A stretch of DNA of 64,000 bases from Roseomonas indoligenes (GCF_017813365.1 NZ_JAGIZA010000015.1:1-64000), one strand, 5' to 3'; shown: positions 41,786-51,221, counted from the first letter of the stretch. Notes: generated from the sequence alone by a model not told the origin. Numbers and translations are program-made.

Positions 41786-43678
41786 ATGGGGCGCATGTTC
41801 GATGTGGTGGTGGTAGGCGGCGGGCATGCCGGGGCCGAGGCGGCCGCGGCGGCGGCACGCTGCGGCGCCCGGACCTTGCTGCTGACCCACCGGCTGGATC
41901 GGCTGGGGGAGATGTCCTGCAACCCCGCCATCGGTGGGGTGGGCAAGGGCCATCTGGTGCGCGAGGTGGACGCGCTGGACGGGCTGATGGGGCGCGCGGC
42001 CGATGCCGCCGGTATCCACTTCAAGCTCCTGAACCGCAGCAAGGGCCCGGCCGTGCGCGGCCCTCGCGCCCAGGCGGATCGCGCCCTCTACCGCGCCGCT
42101 GTCCAGGGCCTCCTGCGGGAGACGCCGAACCTCTCCATCGAGGAGGGCGTGGCCGAAGGGCTGGAGCGGGGTCCGGACAACGGCATCGCGGCGGTGCTGA
42201 CGGGCGAGGGGGAGCGCATCGGCTGCGGTGCCCTCGTCGTCACCGCCGGCACCTTCCTGCGCGGCGAGATCCATCTCGGCCCAGAGCGCCTGCCGGCCGG
42301 CCGCCACGGCGACCCGGCCTCGATCGGGCTGGCCCTGGCCCTCGCGGCCCTGGACCTGCCGGTGCGCCGCCTCAAGACCGGCACCCCGCCGCGGCTGGAT
42401 GGCCGCACGATCGACTGGGCGGGGATCGAAGCCCAGCCCGGGGACGATCCGCCCGAACCTCTCTCCTGGATGACGGAGCGGATCGCCAACCCGCAGGTGG
42501 TCTGCGGCATCACCGCCACCGCGCCGGGGACCCACGCGATCATCCGCGCTTCCCTGGACCGGGCGCCGATCTACACCGGCCAGATCCAAGGGGCCGGGCC
42601 GCGCTACTGCCCTTCCATCGAGGACAAGGTCGTCCGCTTCGCGGACCGCGAACGCCACCAGATCTTCCTGGAGCCGGAAGGGCTGCCCGGGACCGAGGAC
42701 ATCCCGACCGTCTATCCCAACGGCATATCCACCAGCCTGCCGCGCGACGTTCAGGAGGCGGTGATCGCCTCCATCCCCGGCCTGAGGCGGGCCCGCATCC
42801 TCCGCCACGGCTACGCCATCGAGTACGACCATCTGGACCCGCGCGCCTTGCGGCCAAGCCTGGAGGTGCGGGCTGTGCCGCGCCTCTTCCTCGCCGGCCA
42901 GGTCAACGGCACCACCGGCTACGAGGAGGCCGCGGCCCAGGGCCTGCTGGCCGGGATCAACGCCGCTCACCGCGCCGCCGGTGGTACGGAGGCGCGGGTG
43001 CTGCTGCGGACCGAAGCCTATGCTGGCGTGCTGGTGGACGACCTGGTGACGCAGGGCGTGACCGAGCCCTATCGCATGCTCACCGCCCGGGCCGAGCACC
43101 GCCTCCGCCTGCGGGCCGACAATGCCGGCCTGCGCCTGACCGGGCGCGGCCTGGAATGGGGCTGCGTCGGGCCGGAGCGCGCCGCCCGCCACCGCGCCTT
43201 CGCCACCGCCGTCACCGAGGCCCTGGCCCGCGCGCGGGCCGAGACCGCCACCCCCGCCGCCCTGGCCGCCGCCGGCCTGCCGGTGAACCAGGACGGCATT
43301 CCCCGCACCCTGCTGGAGGTCATGGCCCTGCCCGCCGCCCAGGGGCCTGCCCTGGATCAGGCCTTCCCCTGGCTGCGCGATCTCTCGCCCGGGGTCCGCA
43401 CACAGCTAGAAACGGAAGCCCTCTACGCCCCCTACCTTGCCCGCCAAGCCGCCGAGTTCGCTGCGCTGGAACGGGAGGAGCGGCTTCGAATCCCGGAGGA
43501 GGTGGACTTCGCCGCCATTGCCGGCCTCTCGACCGAGATGCGCCAGCGCCTCTGCGCCGCCCGCCCCGCGACCCTTGGTGCTGCCGGACGTGTCCCGGGT
43601 ATCACGCCCGCGGCCCTGGTCGCGCTCGCCGGCCACCTGCGGCGCGGTGCCTCCCCCGCACGGGCAGGTGCGGCGTGA
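41786..43678 (+). CDS. mnmG: tRNA uridine-5-carboxymethylaminomethyl synthesis enzyme MnmG (GidA)
   Basis: A 630-residue FAD enzyme and partner of MnmE. The dinucleotide fold is VVVGGGHAGAEAAAAAARCG (about residues 6-25). SCNPAIGGVGKGHLVREVDA is the family signature. The insertion with LKTGTPPRLDGRTID and the C-terminal helical part are present. Two Cys areas (SCNPAIGG and RYCPSIEDK) match catalytic cysteines. It lies 31 bp after mnmE and overlaps the start of rsmG by a GTGA. Confidence 0.98.
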   Translation: MGRMFDVVVVGGGHAGAEAAAAAARCGARTLLLTHRLDRLGEMSCNPAIGGVGKGHLVREVDALDGLMGRAADAAGIHFKLLNRSKGPAVRGPRAQADRALYRAAVQGLLRETPNLSIEEGVAEGLERGPDNGIAAVLTGEGERIGCGALVVTAGTFLRGEIHLGPERLPAGRHGDPASIGLALALAALDLPVRRLKTGTPPRLDGRTIDWAGIEAQPGDDPPEPLSWMTERIANPQVVCGITATAPGTHAIIRASLDRAPIYTGQIQGAGPRYCPSIEDKVVRFADRERHQIFLEPEGLPGTEDIPTVYPNGISTSLPRDVQEAVIASIPGLRRARILRHGYAIEYDHLDPRALRPSLEVRAVPRLFLAGQVNGTTGYEEAAAQGLLAGINAAHRAAGGTEARVLLRTEAYAGVLVDDLVTQGVTEPYRMLTARAEHRLRLRADNAGLRLTGRGLEWGCVGPERAARHRAFATAVTEALARARAETATPAALAAAGLPVNQDGIPRTLLEVMALPAAQGPALDQAFPWLRDLSPGVRTQLETEALYAPYLARQAAEFAALEREERLRIPEEVDFAAIAGLSTEMRQRLCAARPATLGAAGRVPGITPAALVALAGHLRRGASPARAGAA

Positions 43679-44280
43679 GAGCACCTGATCCGGCTGTTTC
43701 ACGTGAAACAGGGGCGAGGCTGGACGGGTTCCTGTCCCTCCTGCTCCGCTGGAATGCCCGCATCAACCTCGTGGCCGAGGGCGACCCGGAAACGCTCCGC
43801 GCGCGCCACATCGCGGACTCCCTCCAGCTCCTGTCGTTATTGCCGGAAGCAGACGGCGAAGCGGCCGACCTCGGCACCGGCGGCGGCTTCCCCGGCCTCG
43901 TCCTCGCCATCGCCGACACCGGCCGCATCTGGAACCTTGTGGAATCGGATCGCCGCAAGGCCGCCTTCCTCACCGCCGCCGCCGGCGAGCTCGGCCTTTC
44001 TCATGTCCGCGTGCATGCCCTGCGCATCGAGGCCGTGACCCTCCCTCCCCTCGCCCTTGTCACCGCCCGGGCACTCGCGCCCCTGACCCTGCTGCTGGGG
44101 CATGCCGAACGGCTGCTCGCCCCCTGCGGCACCGCCCTTTTCCCCAAAGGCCGCAGCGCGGCCGATGAACTCGCCGCCGCAGAGGCGGAGTGGACCATGA
44201 ACACCGAACGCTTCGAGAGCCGCACCGAACCCGGCGCCATGATCTTCCGCATCACGGGGCTGCACCGTGCCGGCCGCTGA
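43675..44280 (+). CDS. rsmG: 16S rRNA (guanine527-N7)-methyltransferase RsmG (GidB)
   Basis: A 201-residue SAM-dependent methyltransferase that makes m7G527 in 16S rRNA. The SAM motif ADLGTGGGFPGLVLAI, the preceding HIADSLQLL and the LVTARALAPL block are typical. The start is GTG 43675 in a GTGA overlap with mnmG. Residues 6-12 (AVSRETG) are encoded by a perfect parS site. The 3' end overlaps parA by 14 bp. Loss of this gene confers low-level streptomycin resistance in other bacteria. Confidence 0.96.
   Translation: MRAPDPAVSRETGARLDGFLSLLLRWNARINLVAEGDPETLRARHIADSLQLLSLLPEADGEAADLGTGGGFPGLVLAIADTGRIWNLVESDRRKAAFLTAAAGELGLSHVRVHALRIEAVTLPPLALVTARALAPLTLLLGHAERLLAPCGTALFPKGRSAADELAAAEAEWTMNTERFESRTEPGAMIFRITGLHRAGR
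43695..43710. other. parS: parS centromere site 2 (perfect)
   Basis: TGTTTCACGTGAAACA, an exact match to the chromosomal parS consensus, inside the first codons of rsmG and 570 bp upstream of parA. It marks this as the origin-proximal centromere region. Confidence 0.97.
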
Positions 44281-45106
44281 TCGGACCGCCGCTGGCCCGC
44301 GCCGTATCGCGCTCGCCAACCAGAAGGGCGGCGTCGGCAAGACCACCACCGCCATCAATCTCGCCACGGCCCTGGCCTCCACAAAGCGCGTGCTGCTGCT
44401 GGACATGGACCCGCAGGGCAACGCCTCCACCGGCCTCGGCGTGCCCCGCAACGCGCGTGGCGCGGGCAGCTACGCCCTGTTGGTGGGGGACCGCCCCCTC
44501 CCCGACCTGATCCGCCCCAGCGCGATCCCCGGCCTCGACCTGCTTCCCGCCGACAACGACCTGGCCGGTGCCGAGATCGAGATGGTCGGCATGGAGGACC
44601 GGGAGCGGCGCCTGGCACAGGCCCTCACCCGGGATGCCGCCACCCTCGCCCGCTACGACTACATGCTGATCGACTGCCCGCCCTCGCTCGGCCTGCTCAC
44701 ACTGAATGCCCTCGTCGCCAGCCAATCCGTGCTGGTTCCCCTGCAGACCGAGTTCTTCGCGCTGGAGGGCATCTCCCAGATGACGCGCACGGTGGACCGG
44801 GTGAAGCGCCTGAATCCCGCCCTCGCCCTGGACGGAATCGTCCTGACCATGTTCGATCGCCGCAACAACCTCTCCGAGCTCGTCGCGCGCGACGTGCGGA
44901 GCTTCTTCAAGGACCGGGTGTACGACACGGTGATCCCCCGCAACATCCGCGTCTCCGAGGCGCCCTCCCACGGCCTTCCCGTCATCCTCTACGACGTGCG
45001 CTCGGCAGGGTCGCAGGCCTACATCCAGCTCGCGGCGGAACTCCTGAAACGGGATCGGGCCCGTGCCCGTGCCCGTGCCGCCAAGGCCGCGGAGGCCACG
45101 AAGTGA
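44267..45106 (+). CDS. parA: chromosome-partitioning ATPase ParA
   Basis: A 279-residue deviant-Walker ATPase. The P-loop is ANQKGGVGKTTTAINLATAL (signature Lys in KGGVGKT), Walker A' is LLLDMDPQGNASTGLG, and Walker B is YDYMLIDCPPSLGLLT. It has no N-terminal DNA-binding domain, as expected for the chromosomal type Ib-like form. The start (GTG 44267) overlaps rsmG. It segregates origins by pulling ParB-parS complexes. Confidence 0.97.
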   Translation: MPAADRTAAGPRRIALANQKGGVGKTTTAINLATALASTKRVLLLDMDPQGNASTGLGVPRNARGAGSYALLVGDRPLPDLIRPSAIPGLDLLPADNDLAGAEIEMVGMEDRERRLAQALTRDAATLARYDYMLIDCPPSLGLLTLNALVASQSVLVPLQTEFFALEGISQMTRTVDRVKRLNPALALDGIVLTMFDRRNNLSELVARDVRSFFKDRVYDTVIPRNIRVSEAPSHGLPVILYDVRSAGSQAYIQLAAELLKRDRARARARAAKAAEATK

Positions 45107-45942
45107 GCCGCAAGCCCACCCGCCTCGGCATGGGCCTCTCCGCCCTGCTGGGCGACGATCCCGCCCCCGCCGCCGCCACCGCTCCCCAGAGCCTCCCCGT
45201 CGAGGCACTGGAGCCCGGCCCTTTCCAGCCACGCGGCCCCATGGACCCGGAGGCTTTGGCCGAGCTCGCCGCCTCCATCCGGGAGCACGGCGTCCTCCAG
45301 CCCATCCTCGTCCGCCCCAAGCCCGGCTCCGGCGGGAACTACGAGATCATTGGCGGCGAGCGCCGCTGGCGCGCCGCCCAGGCCGCCCGCCTTCACGAGG
45401 TGCCAGTCGTGGTGCGGGAGATGGACGACCGCGCCGCCATGGCCGCCGGCCTCGTCGAGAACCTGCAGCGCGAGGACCTGAACGCCCTGGAGGAGGCCGA
45501 GGGCTACCGCCGCCTCACCGAGGAATTCGGCCTGAAGGCGGACGCCCTGGGCAACGCCGTCGGCAAAAGCCGCAGCCACGTCGCCAACACCATGCGCCTC
45601 CTCGGCCTGCCCGCCTCCGTTCGTCAGATGCTCGGACGCGGCAGCCTCACGGCCGGCCATGCCCGCGCCCTGCTCACCTCCCCGGACCCGGTCCGCCTGG
45701 CCGAGCAGGTCGTGACGCGCGGCCTGAACGTGCGCCAGACCGAAGCCTTGGCCGCCGCCGGGGAACGCCCCCGCGCTCAGCGCCGCCAAGTCGATGCCGA
45801 CACGCGCGCCCTGGAGCGGGAACTCTCGGAACGCCTGGGCCTCCGCGTGACGGTCGAGCATGGAGGCCGGGGCGGCAAGGTCATCATCTCCTACCGGGAT
45901 CTCGACCAGCTCGACGGCATCGTTCGCCTGCTTCAGGCGTAA
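45103..45942 (+). CDS. parB: chromosome-partitioning CTPase/DNA-binding protein ParB
   Basis: A 279-residue clamp protein. The N-terminal CTP-binding domain holds GERRWRAAQAA and VENLQREDLNALEEA; the central HTH is AVGKSRSHVANTMRLLGLP; the dimerisation domain closes the protein. The N-terminal KPTRLGMGLSALLGDD is the ParA-interacting motif. Start GTG overlaps the parA stop by a GTGA. Its two likely target sites are at 40075 and 43695. The next 334 bp (45943-46276) are mostly repeat copy 3. Confidence 0.97.
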   Translation: MSRKPTRLGMGLSALLGDDPAPAAATAPQSLPVEALEPGPFQPRGPMDPEALAELAASIREHGVLQPILVRPKPGSGGNYEIIGGERRWRAAQAARLHEVPVVVREMDDRAAMAAGLVENLQREDLNALEEAEGYRRLTEEFGLKADALGNAVGKSRSHVANTMRLLGLPASVRQMLGRGSLTAGHARALLTSPDPVRLAEQVVTRGLNVRQTEALAAAGERPRAQRRQVDADTRALERELSERLGLRVTVEHGGRGGKVIISYRDLDQLDGIVRLLQA

Positions 45943-45955
45943 GTTCTGCAGCCGG

Positions 45956-46218
45956 CCCAGGGGAGAGGAGAAAGAATTCTCCCCTCCCCTGGACCCCCAC
46001 CCCTCATCTTTTCCTTTCGGGCTGCCGCGGCATGCACGTCTGGCGGTTCGCCTCGGGTCGATGACCCGAGGCGCGGGACAAGTCCGCCCGCGCTGAACTG
46101 AGATCAGAAATCCTGCGGCGTCGCCCTTCGGTCATCGTATCCGCGGCAGCCCGATGCAGGCCCAGGAGCCTCAGGCTCCTTCCTGGCGGGGGTCCAGGGG
46201 GCAGCGCCCCCTGGGGCC
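45956..46218 (+). repeat. structured intergenic repeat, copy 3
   Basis: About 263 bp, starting 14 bp after the parB stop and pointing along the plus strand. It has a hairpin with CCAGGGGAGAGGAGAA-type arms and an AGAA loop (45957-45992, one mismatch). It then has a C/T-rich tract, the 10-bp stem GCCTCGGGTC/GACCCGAGGC (46050-46072), an AGGAGCC/GGCTCCT stem and a terminal GGGGGC/GCCCCC stem. Stem bases differ from copies 1 and 2 on both strands together. Confidence 0.85.
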
Positions 46219-46276
46219 AAGAGCACCGTCGTGGCACGATCGTCGCTAACCGCTTTTGCGGCAGGGGAAAGACACC

Positions 46277-48292
46277 ATGGAGATCGGCATCGACATCGGC
46301 GGCACCTTCACCGACGCGGTGCTGCGCGACGGGGCGGGGGCGCTGCGCTCTCTGAAGGTGCCGAGCACGCCCGACGACCCGGCCCGCGCCGTCGGCCACG
46401 CCCTCGCACGGCTGCTGGGGGAGGAAGCGCCGCCCGCCTCCGTGCGCCGCTTCCTGCACGGCACCACGGTGGCGACGAACGCCATCCTGGAGAACACGGC
46501 GGCGCCCACGGGGCTGATCACGACGCGCGGCTTCGCCGACGTGATCGAGCTGGGGCGGATGACGCGCGCCTCGAACTACGAGCTGATCTTCCCGCCGCAG
46601 ACGCCGGTGGACCTCATCCCGCCGGAGCGGCGGATGGAGGTGGCCGAGCGGATCGGCGCGGACGGCGCCGTGGTGGAGGCGCTGGACGAGGCGGGGGTGG
46701 CGGAAGCCGCGCGGGCGCTGGACGCCATGGGCGCGAAGGCCGTGGCAATCTGCTTCCTCTTCGCCTTCCTCAACCCCGCGCATGAGCGGCGGGCGCGCGA
46801 GATCGTGCGGCAGGCGTGCCCGGGCATGGCGGTCTCCCTCTCCTCCGAGGTGGACCCGGCGCCGCGCGAGTACGAACGGACCTGCGCCACGGCCTTCGAC
46901 GCCGCGCTGAAACCGGTCATGAGCGACTATCTCGGCCGGATCGAGACCATCCTCGGCGATGCCGGGATCGGCGTGCCGATGCAGGTGATGCACTCCCGCG
47001 GCGGGTTACTCGGGGGCGCCGCAGCGCGCGGGCGCCCGATCCGGCTCACCCTGTCCGGCCCCTCGGCGGCGGCGATCGGCGCGGCGGCCGTCCTGCGCGG
47101 CGCGGGGATGCCGGACGGCGTCTCCATCGATGTCGGCGGCACCAGCGCGGACGTGGCGGTGATCCGCGGCGGCGCGCCGGCCCTGCGGACGGATGGCCGG
47201 ATCGGCCGCTTCCCCGTGCGCGTGCCGACGGCCGACGTGCTGGCGGTGGCGGCGGGCGGCGGCTCCATCGCCTGGATCGACGCGGCAGGGGGCCTGCGCG
47301 TCGGCCCGCGCTCGGCCGGCGCCGCGCCCGGGCCGGCCTGCTACGGGCGTGGCGGGGTGCGCCCGACGGTGCTGGACGCCTCCGTCGTGCTGGGCCTCGT
47401 GGACCCCACGCGCTTCGCGGCGGGAGAGTTGGCACTGGATGCGGAAGCCGCGGCGGAGGCGATCCGGCGCGATGTCACCGGCCCGCTCGGCCTGGGCCTG
47501 CGGGAGGCGGCGGTGGCGATCCACCGCGTGATCAATGCCACCATGGCGGAGGCGGTGCGCGCCGTGACCGTGGCGCGCGGCGTGGACCCCCGCGAGATGC
47601 CGCTGCTGCCCGCGGGCGGCGGCGGCGGGCTGCACGCGGCCGCCATCGCGGAAGAATTGGGCCAGAGGACCATCGTGGTGCCCACCGCGCCCGGCGTGCT
47701 GGCCGCCACAGGCCTGCTGGACGCGCCGCTGGAGCACGACGCAGCGCGCGGCTTCGGCGGCGTCGTGGACAGGATGGATGGCACCCTCCGCGATGCGGTC
47801 GCGGAGATGATCGCCGAGTGCCGCGCCTCCATGGCCGCTGAGGGCGTGAATGCCGATGCGGCGGAGGTGATCCTGACCGCGGCCGCCAGCTTCGTGGGGC
47901 AAGGCCACACGCTGGACGTCCCGGTCCCTCATGACGCGCCGGACCCGGCGCGCGCCATCCGGGATGGCTTCATCGAGGCGCACCGCGCCGCCTACGGCCA
48001 CGCGCGCCAGGCACCCGTGCGGCTGGTCTCGCTCCGCGCCGTGCTGCGCCTGCCCTCGCCCGACCGCGCCGCCCGCGCCCTCCCCCGCCCTGCTCCGCCG
48101 CGCGGGACACGCCATGCGGTCATCGCCGGCATCGCGGGGCCGGTCGCGGTGGTGCCCCGCGCCGCCCTGGCGCCGGGCGAGACCCTGCACGGCCCCGCCA
48201 TCGTCGAGCAGGACGACACGACCCTGGTGGTGCCCGCCGGCTGGCACGTCACCGCGCACCCCGCGCACCTGCTGATGGAGAAGGCGGCATGA
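46277..48292 (+). CDS. hydantoinase/oxoprolinase subunit A family protein
   Basis: A 671-residue ATP-dependent HyuA-type subunit. The N-terminal actin-like phosphate loop is IGIDIGGTFTDAVLRDG, followed by HGTTVATNAILE and GLITTRGFADVIELGR, all hallmark segments. The middle SGPSAAAIGAA and DVGGTSADV are also conserved. With HyuB it opens cyclic imides or 5-oxoproline-like rings (or carboxylates ketones, as in acetone carboxylase relatives) using ATP. ATG 46277 follows GGGGAAAG. First gene of a coupled three-gene operon ending with a TctC receptor. Confidence 0.93.
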   Translation: MEIGIDIGGTFTDAVLRDGAGALRSLKVPSTPDDPARAVGHALARLLGEEAPPASVRRFLHGTTVATNAILENTAAPTGLITTRGFADVIELGRMTRASNYELIFPPQTPVDLIPPERRMEVAERIGADGAVVEALDEAGVAEAARALDAMGAKAVAICFLFAFLNPAHERRAREIVRQACPGMAVSLSSEVDPAPREYERTCATAFDAALKPVMSDYLGRIETILGDAGIGVPMQVMHSRGGLLGGAAARGRPIRLTLSGPSAAAIGAAAVLRGAGMPDGVSIDVGGTSADVAVIRGGAPALRTDGRIGRFPVRVPTADVLAVAAGGGSIAWIDAAGGLRVGPRSAGAAPGPACYGRGGVRPTVLDASVVLGLVDPTRFAAGELALDAEAAAEAIRRDVTGPLGLGLREAAVAIHRVINATMAEAVRAVTVARGVDPREMPLLPAGGGGGLHAAAIAEELGQRTIVVPTAPGVLAATGLLDAPLEHDAARGFGGVVDRMDGTLRDAVAEMIAECRASMAAEGVNADAAEVILTAAASFVGQGHTLDVPVPHDAPDPARAIRDGFIEAHRAAYGHARQAPVRLVSLRAVLRLPSPDRAARALPRPAPPRGTRHAVIAGIAGPVAVVPRAALAPGETLHGPAIVEQDDTTLVVPAGWHVTAHPAHLLMEKAA

Positions 48293-49875
48293 CCGTGGAG
48301 CGCATGGACCCCGCAACGGTCGAGATCATCCGCCGCCGCCTGGAGGGCATCGCGGAGGAGATGCAGGGCGTGATGCTGCGCTCCGCCGTCTCCCCCATCG
48401 TGCGGGAGGCGAACGACGCCTCCGCCAGCCTCTTCCTGCCGGACGGCACGGTCATGGCGCAGTCGGTCTCCCTACCGCTGTTGCTGGGCTGCCTGATGCC
48501 CGCCGTGCAGCGCATGCTGCGCGACTTCCCGGTGACGGGGATGCGGCCCGGCGACGTGTTCCTGATGAACGACCCCTATGACGGCGGCACGCACATCCCG
48601 GACGTCTCGCTTATGGTGCCCGTCTTCGCGGAAGACCGCGTGATCGCGCTCGCCGCCACCATCCTGCACCACCAGGACATGGGCGGCCTCACCCCGGGAT
48701 CGCTCCCCACAAACTCCACGGAAATTTTCCAGGAAGGCCTGCGCCTGCCGCCGCTGCAGCTGGCGCGGGCGGGCGTGACGGACCCGCAGATCCTGCGGAT
48801 CATCGCCCTCAACACGCGCACGCCGGAAGCCTTCGCCTGGGACCTGGAGGCGCAGATCGCCGCTTGCCGCGTGGCCGCGACGCGCATGGAGGAACTCGCC
48901 GCCCGCCACGGCGCCGATGCGCTGATGGCGATGATGCTGGAACTCGTCCGCCGCGCGGAGGCCGCCACCCGCGCCGCCATCCGCGCCATCCCCGACGGCA
49001 GCTGGACCTATGAGGACGCCCTGGACAACGACGGCGTGGAACTGGACCGCCCCGTGCCCATCCGCGTGCGGGTGACGGTGCGGGGGGACGAGATCGCCTT
49101 CGACTTCACCGGCACCTCCCCCCAGGTGCGCGGCCCGGTGAACGCCGCACCCGCGGGCGTCATGGCCGGCTGCTTCTTCGCGCTCCGCGCCGTGACCGGC
49201 CCCGACATCCCGAACAACGGCGGCTGCGCCCGCCCGCTCTCCGTCGTGCTGCCGGAGGGCTCCCTGCTGAACCCGCGCAGCCCCGCCCCATTGAACGCGC
49301 GCACGGGCACGGTGAAGCTACTGACCAATGCGGTCCTTGGCGCCCTCGCCCAGGCACTGCCGGACCGCATCCCCGCCGCGAATGCCGGCACTTCCACCGT
49401 CATGGCCCTCTCTGGCCGGCGAGCGGACGGAACGGCCTGGGTGGTGACGGAGGTGCTGACGGGCGGCAGCGGCGGCTCGGCCGCCATGCCGGGCGTGCAC
49501 GGCGTCTCCACCGATGTCGGCAACACCATGAACCTGCCCGTGGAGGCGATGGAGGCGGATGCGCCCGTGCGCGTGCACCACTACCGCGTTCGTCGCGGCT
49601 CCGGCGGTGCGGGGCTGCATCCCGGCGGCTGCGGCATCGACCGGGAATACGAGATCCTGCAAGGACCGCTCACCCTCACATTCCGGGGGGAGCGGCATTT
49701 CCATGCGGCAAGGGGCAGCGCGGGCGGCGGCGATGGCCGTGTCGCGGAAGCCCTGGTGATCCGCGCCAACGGCGCGCGGGAGGAAGTGCGGTCAAAGCTC
49801 ACCACGGTGCTGCAAACGGGCGACCGGCTCCTCATGGGCACGGCCGGCGCCGGAGGCTGGGGAACCCCTTCATGA
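48289..49875 (+). CDS. hydantoinase/oxoprolinase subunit B family protein
   Basis: A 528-residue HyuB-type subunit. Family blocks are EIIRRRLEGIAEEMQGVMLR near the N-terminus, NDPYDGGTHIPDVSL, HHQDMGG (metal-type His and Asp residues), and GGSGGSAAMPGVHG near the C-terminus. ATG overlaps the hyuA stop (ATGA) and its own stop overlaps the next ATG, so the three are made in fixed ratio. Substrate unknown. Confidence 0.93.
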   Translation: MTVERMDPATVEIIRRRLEGIAEEMQGVMLRSAVSPIVREANDASASLFLPDGTVMAQSVSLPLLLGCLMPAVQRMLRDFPVTGMRPGDVFLMNDPYDGGTHIPDVSLMVPVFAEDRVIALAATILHHQDMGGLTPGSLPTNSTEIFQEGLRLPPLQLARAGVTDPQILRIIALNTRTPEAFAWDLEAQIAACRVAATRMEELAARHGADALMAMMLELVRRAEAATRAAIRAIPDGSWTYEDALDNDGVELDRPVPIRVRVTVRGDEIAFDFTGTSPQVRGPVNAAPAGVMAGCFFALRAVTGPDIPNNGGCARPLSVVLPEGSLLNPRSPAPLNARTGTVKLLTNAVLGALAQALPDRIPAANAGTSTVMALSGRRADGTAWVVTEVLTGGSGGSAAMPGVHGVSTDVGNTMNLPVEAMEADAPVRVHHYRVRRGSGGAGLHPGGCGIDREYEILQGPLTLTFRGERHFHAARGSAGGGDGRVAEALVIRANGAREEVRSKLTTVLQTGDRLLMGTAGAGGWGTPS

Positions 49876-50843
49876 GACGCGCATTCGCCTCGCTGATCCT
49901 GTCCGCCACCGCGCTGGCCGCACTGGCCACCCCGGCCGCCGCGCAGCTGGAACCGGGCCGGGTCGTCCGCGTCCAGGTCGGCTACACCGGTGGCAGTTTC
50001 GACGCTATCGGCCGCATCGTCGCCGAGGGCCTGCGCGAGCGCCTGGGCCTGAACGCCATCGTGGAGAACAAGCCGGGGGCCGGCGGCTCCATCGCTTCCG
50101 ACTACGTCGCCAAGGCCACGAACGACGGCACCGTCATTCTCATCGGCGGCGCCGGCACCCACGGCGTCACCCCGGCACTGCGCCGGAACCTGCCCTTCGA
50201 TGCCGCGCGCGACTTCACGGCCATCGCCCGCGTGGGCGAGTTCCCCAACGCCATGACCGTCTCCGCCGCGCTGCCCGTGCGCACGGTGCAGCAGTTCATC
50301 GCCCTCGCCCGCCGCCCCGGCGGCGTGAACTTCGGCTCCTCCGGCACCGGCACCTCCATCCACCTCACCGGCGAACTCTTTCGCCTTCGCACGGGGCTGG
50401 AGATGACCCACGTCCCCTATCGCGGCAGCGGCCCCGCCGTGCTGGACCTGCAGGCCGACCGCATCCAGGTCATCTTCGACAACCTGCCCAACGTCTTCGG
50501 CGGCATCCAGGGCGGCACCCTCCGCGCCCTCGCCGTCACCTCGCGCGAGCGCCTGCCCAACCTGCCGGACGTGCCCACCATGGCCGAGGCCGGCATGCCG
50601 GACTTCGTCGTCTCCAGCTGGGTCGGCGTCTTCGGCCCTGCCGGCATGAACCCGCGCACGGTCGAACAGCTCTCTGCCGCCATCATGGACACGGTGCGGA
50701 CCGAACCCGGCCGCACCCGCGTCGCCAACCTCGGCGCCCAGCCCTCCCCTGCCGGCGCCGCCGAGTTCGATGCCATGTGGCGGGCCGATATGCGCCGGTG
50801 GGCGGAGGTGGTGCAGGCCGCCAAGGTGGAGGTCGATGATTGA
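49872..50843 (+). CDS. Bug/TctC-family periplasmic solute receptor
   Basis: A 323-residue receptor with signal peptide (MRRAFASLILSATALAALAT, then PAAAQ) and mature start LEPGRVVRVQVGYTGGSFD. The ligand loop reads YTGG instead of PPGG, a clear departure from the family. IVENKPGAGG and HVPYRGSG are conserved. Coupled to hyuB by an ATGA overlap, so it probably captures the substrate of the hydantoinase-type enzyme. Confidence 0.9.
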   Translation: MRRAFASLILSATALAALATPAAAQLEPGRVVRVQVGYTGGSFDAIGRIVAEGLRERLGLNAIVENKPGAGGSIASDYVAKATNDGTVILIGGAGTHGVTPALRRNLPFDAARDFTAIARVGEFPNAMTVSAALPVRTVQQFIALARRPGGVNFGSSGTGTSIHLTGELFRLRTGLEMTHVPYRGSGPAVLDLQADRIQVIFDNLPNVFGGIQGGTLRALAVTSRERLPNLPDVPTMAEAGMPDFVVSSWVGVFGPAGMNPRTVEQLSAAIMDTVRTEPGRTRVANLGAQPSPAGAAEFDAMWRADMRRWAEVVQAAKVEVDD

Positions 50844-50856
50844 GGTTCGGTTCCTG

Positions 50857-51129
50857 TGGCCCCAGGGGGAGAGAAGGAATTCTCTCCCCCTGGACCCCCT
50901 CTCGTCTTCTTCTATCGGGCTGCCGCGGAATGCTTCGCTGACGGCCCGCCTGAGGTCGATGACCTCAGGCGACTGACAGCGCGGCTCGGCTGATGCGGTT
51001 TTCAAATTCCTTCGTCGGCGCCCTTCAATCATCGCATCCGTGGCAGCCCGATGCAGGTCCAGGGTTGGACCTATAGGTCCAACCAGGCTCCTGGCGGAGG
51101 GTCCAGGGAGGCGGCGCCTTCCTGGGGCC
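50857..51129 (+). repeat. structured intergenic repeat, copy 4
   Basis: About 273 bp, starting 14 bp after the TctC stop. Hairpin with perfect 14-bp arms CCAGGGGGAGAGAA and TTCTCTCCCCCTGG around GGAA (50862-50893). The 10-bp stem here is GCCTGAGGTC/GACCTCAGGC (50948-50970), different at three pairs from copy 1. The next stem, GGTTGGACC/GGTCCAACC (51064-51085), has been wholly replaced but remains complementary. The final stem uses GGAGGC/GCCTTCC. This and the next feature occupy the 378-bp gap 50844-51221. Confidence 0.85.
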
Positions 51130-51165
51130 ACCAGCACCCCACCAAAGGGTCAATCTTCTTCACTC

Positions 51166-51196
51166 GGGGGGACGTAGCGAGCGTGCTACCTCCCCC
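51166..51196 (+). promoter_or_regulatory. leader hairpin of coiled-coil gene
   Basis: GGGGG-N2-GTAGC and GCTAC-N2-CCCCC flank a 6-nt loop, 25 bp upstream of the ATG at 51222. Possible leader structure or terminator of the repeat transcript. Confidence 0.35.
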
Positions 51197-51221
51197 GCGA
51201 ATCAGGACGGGATGCGAGAGC

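Noticed and set aside
40931-43192. Minus-strand frame of 753 codons
   Set aside because: Antisense to mnmE/mnmG, both clearly identified on the plus strand.
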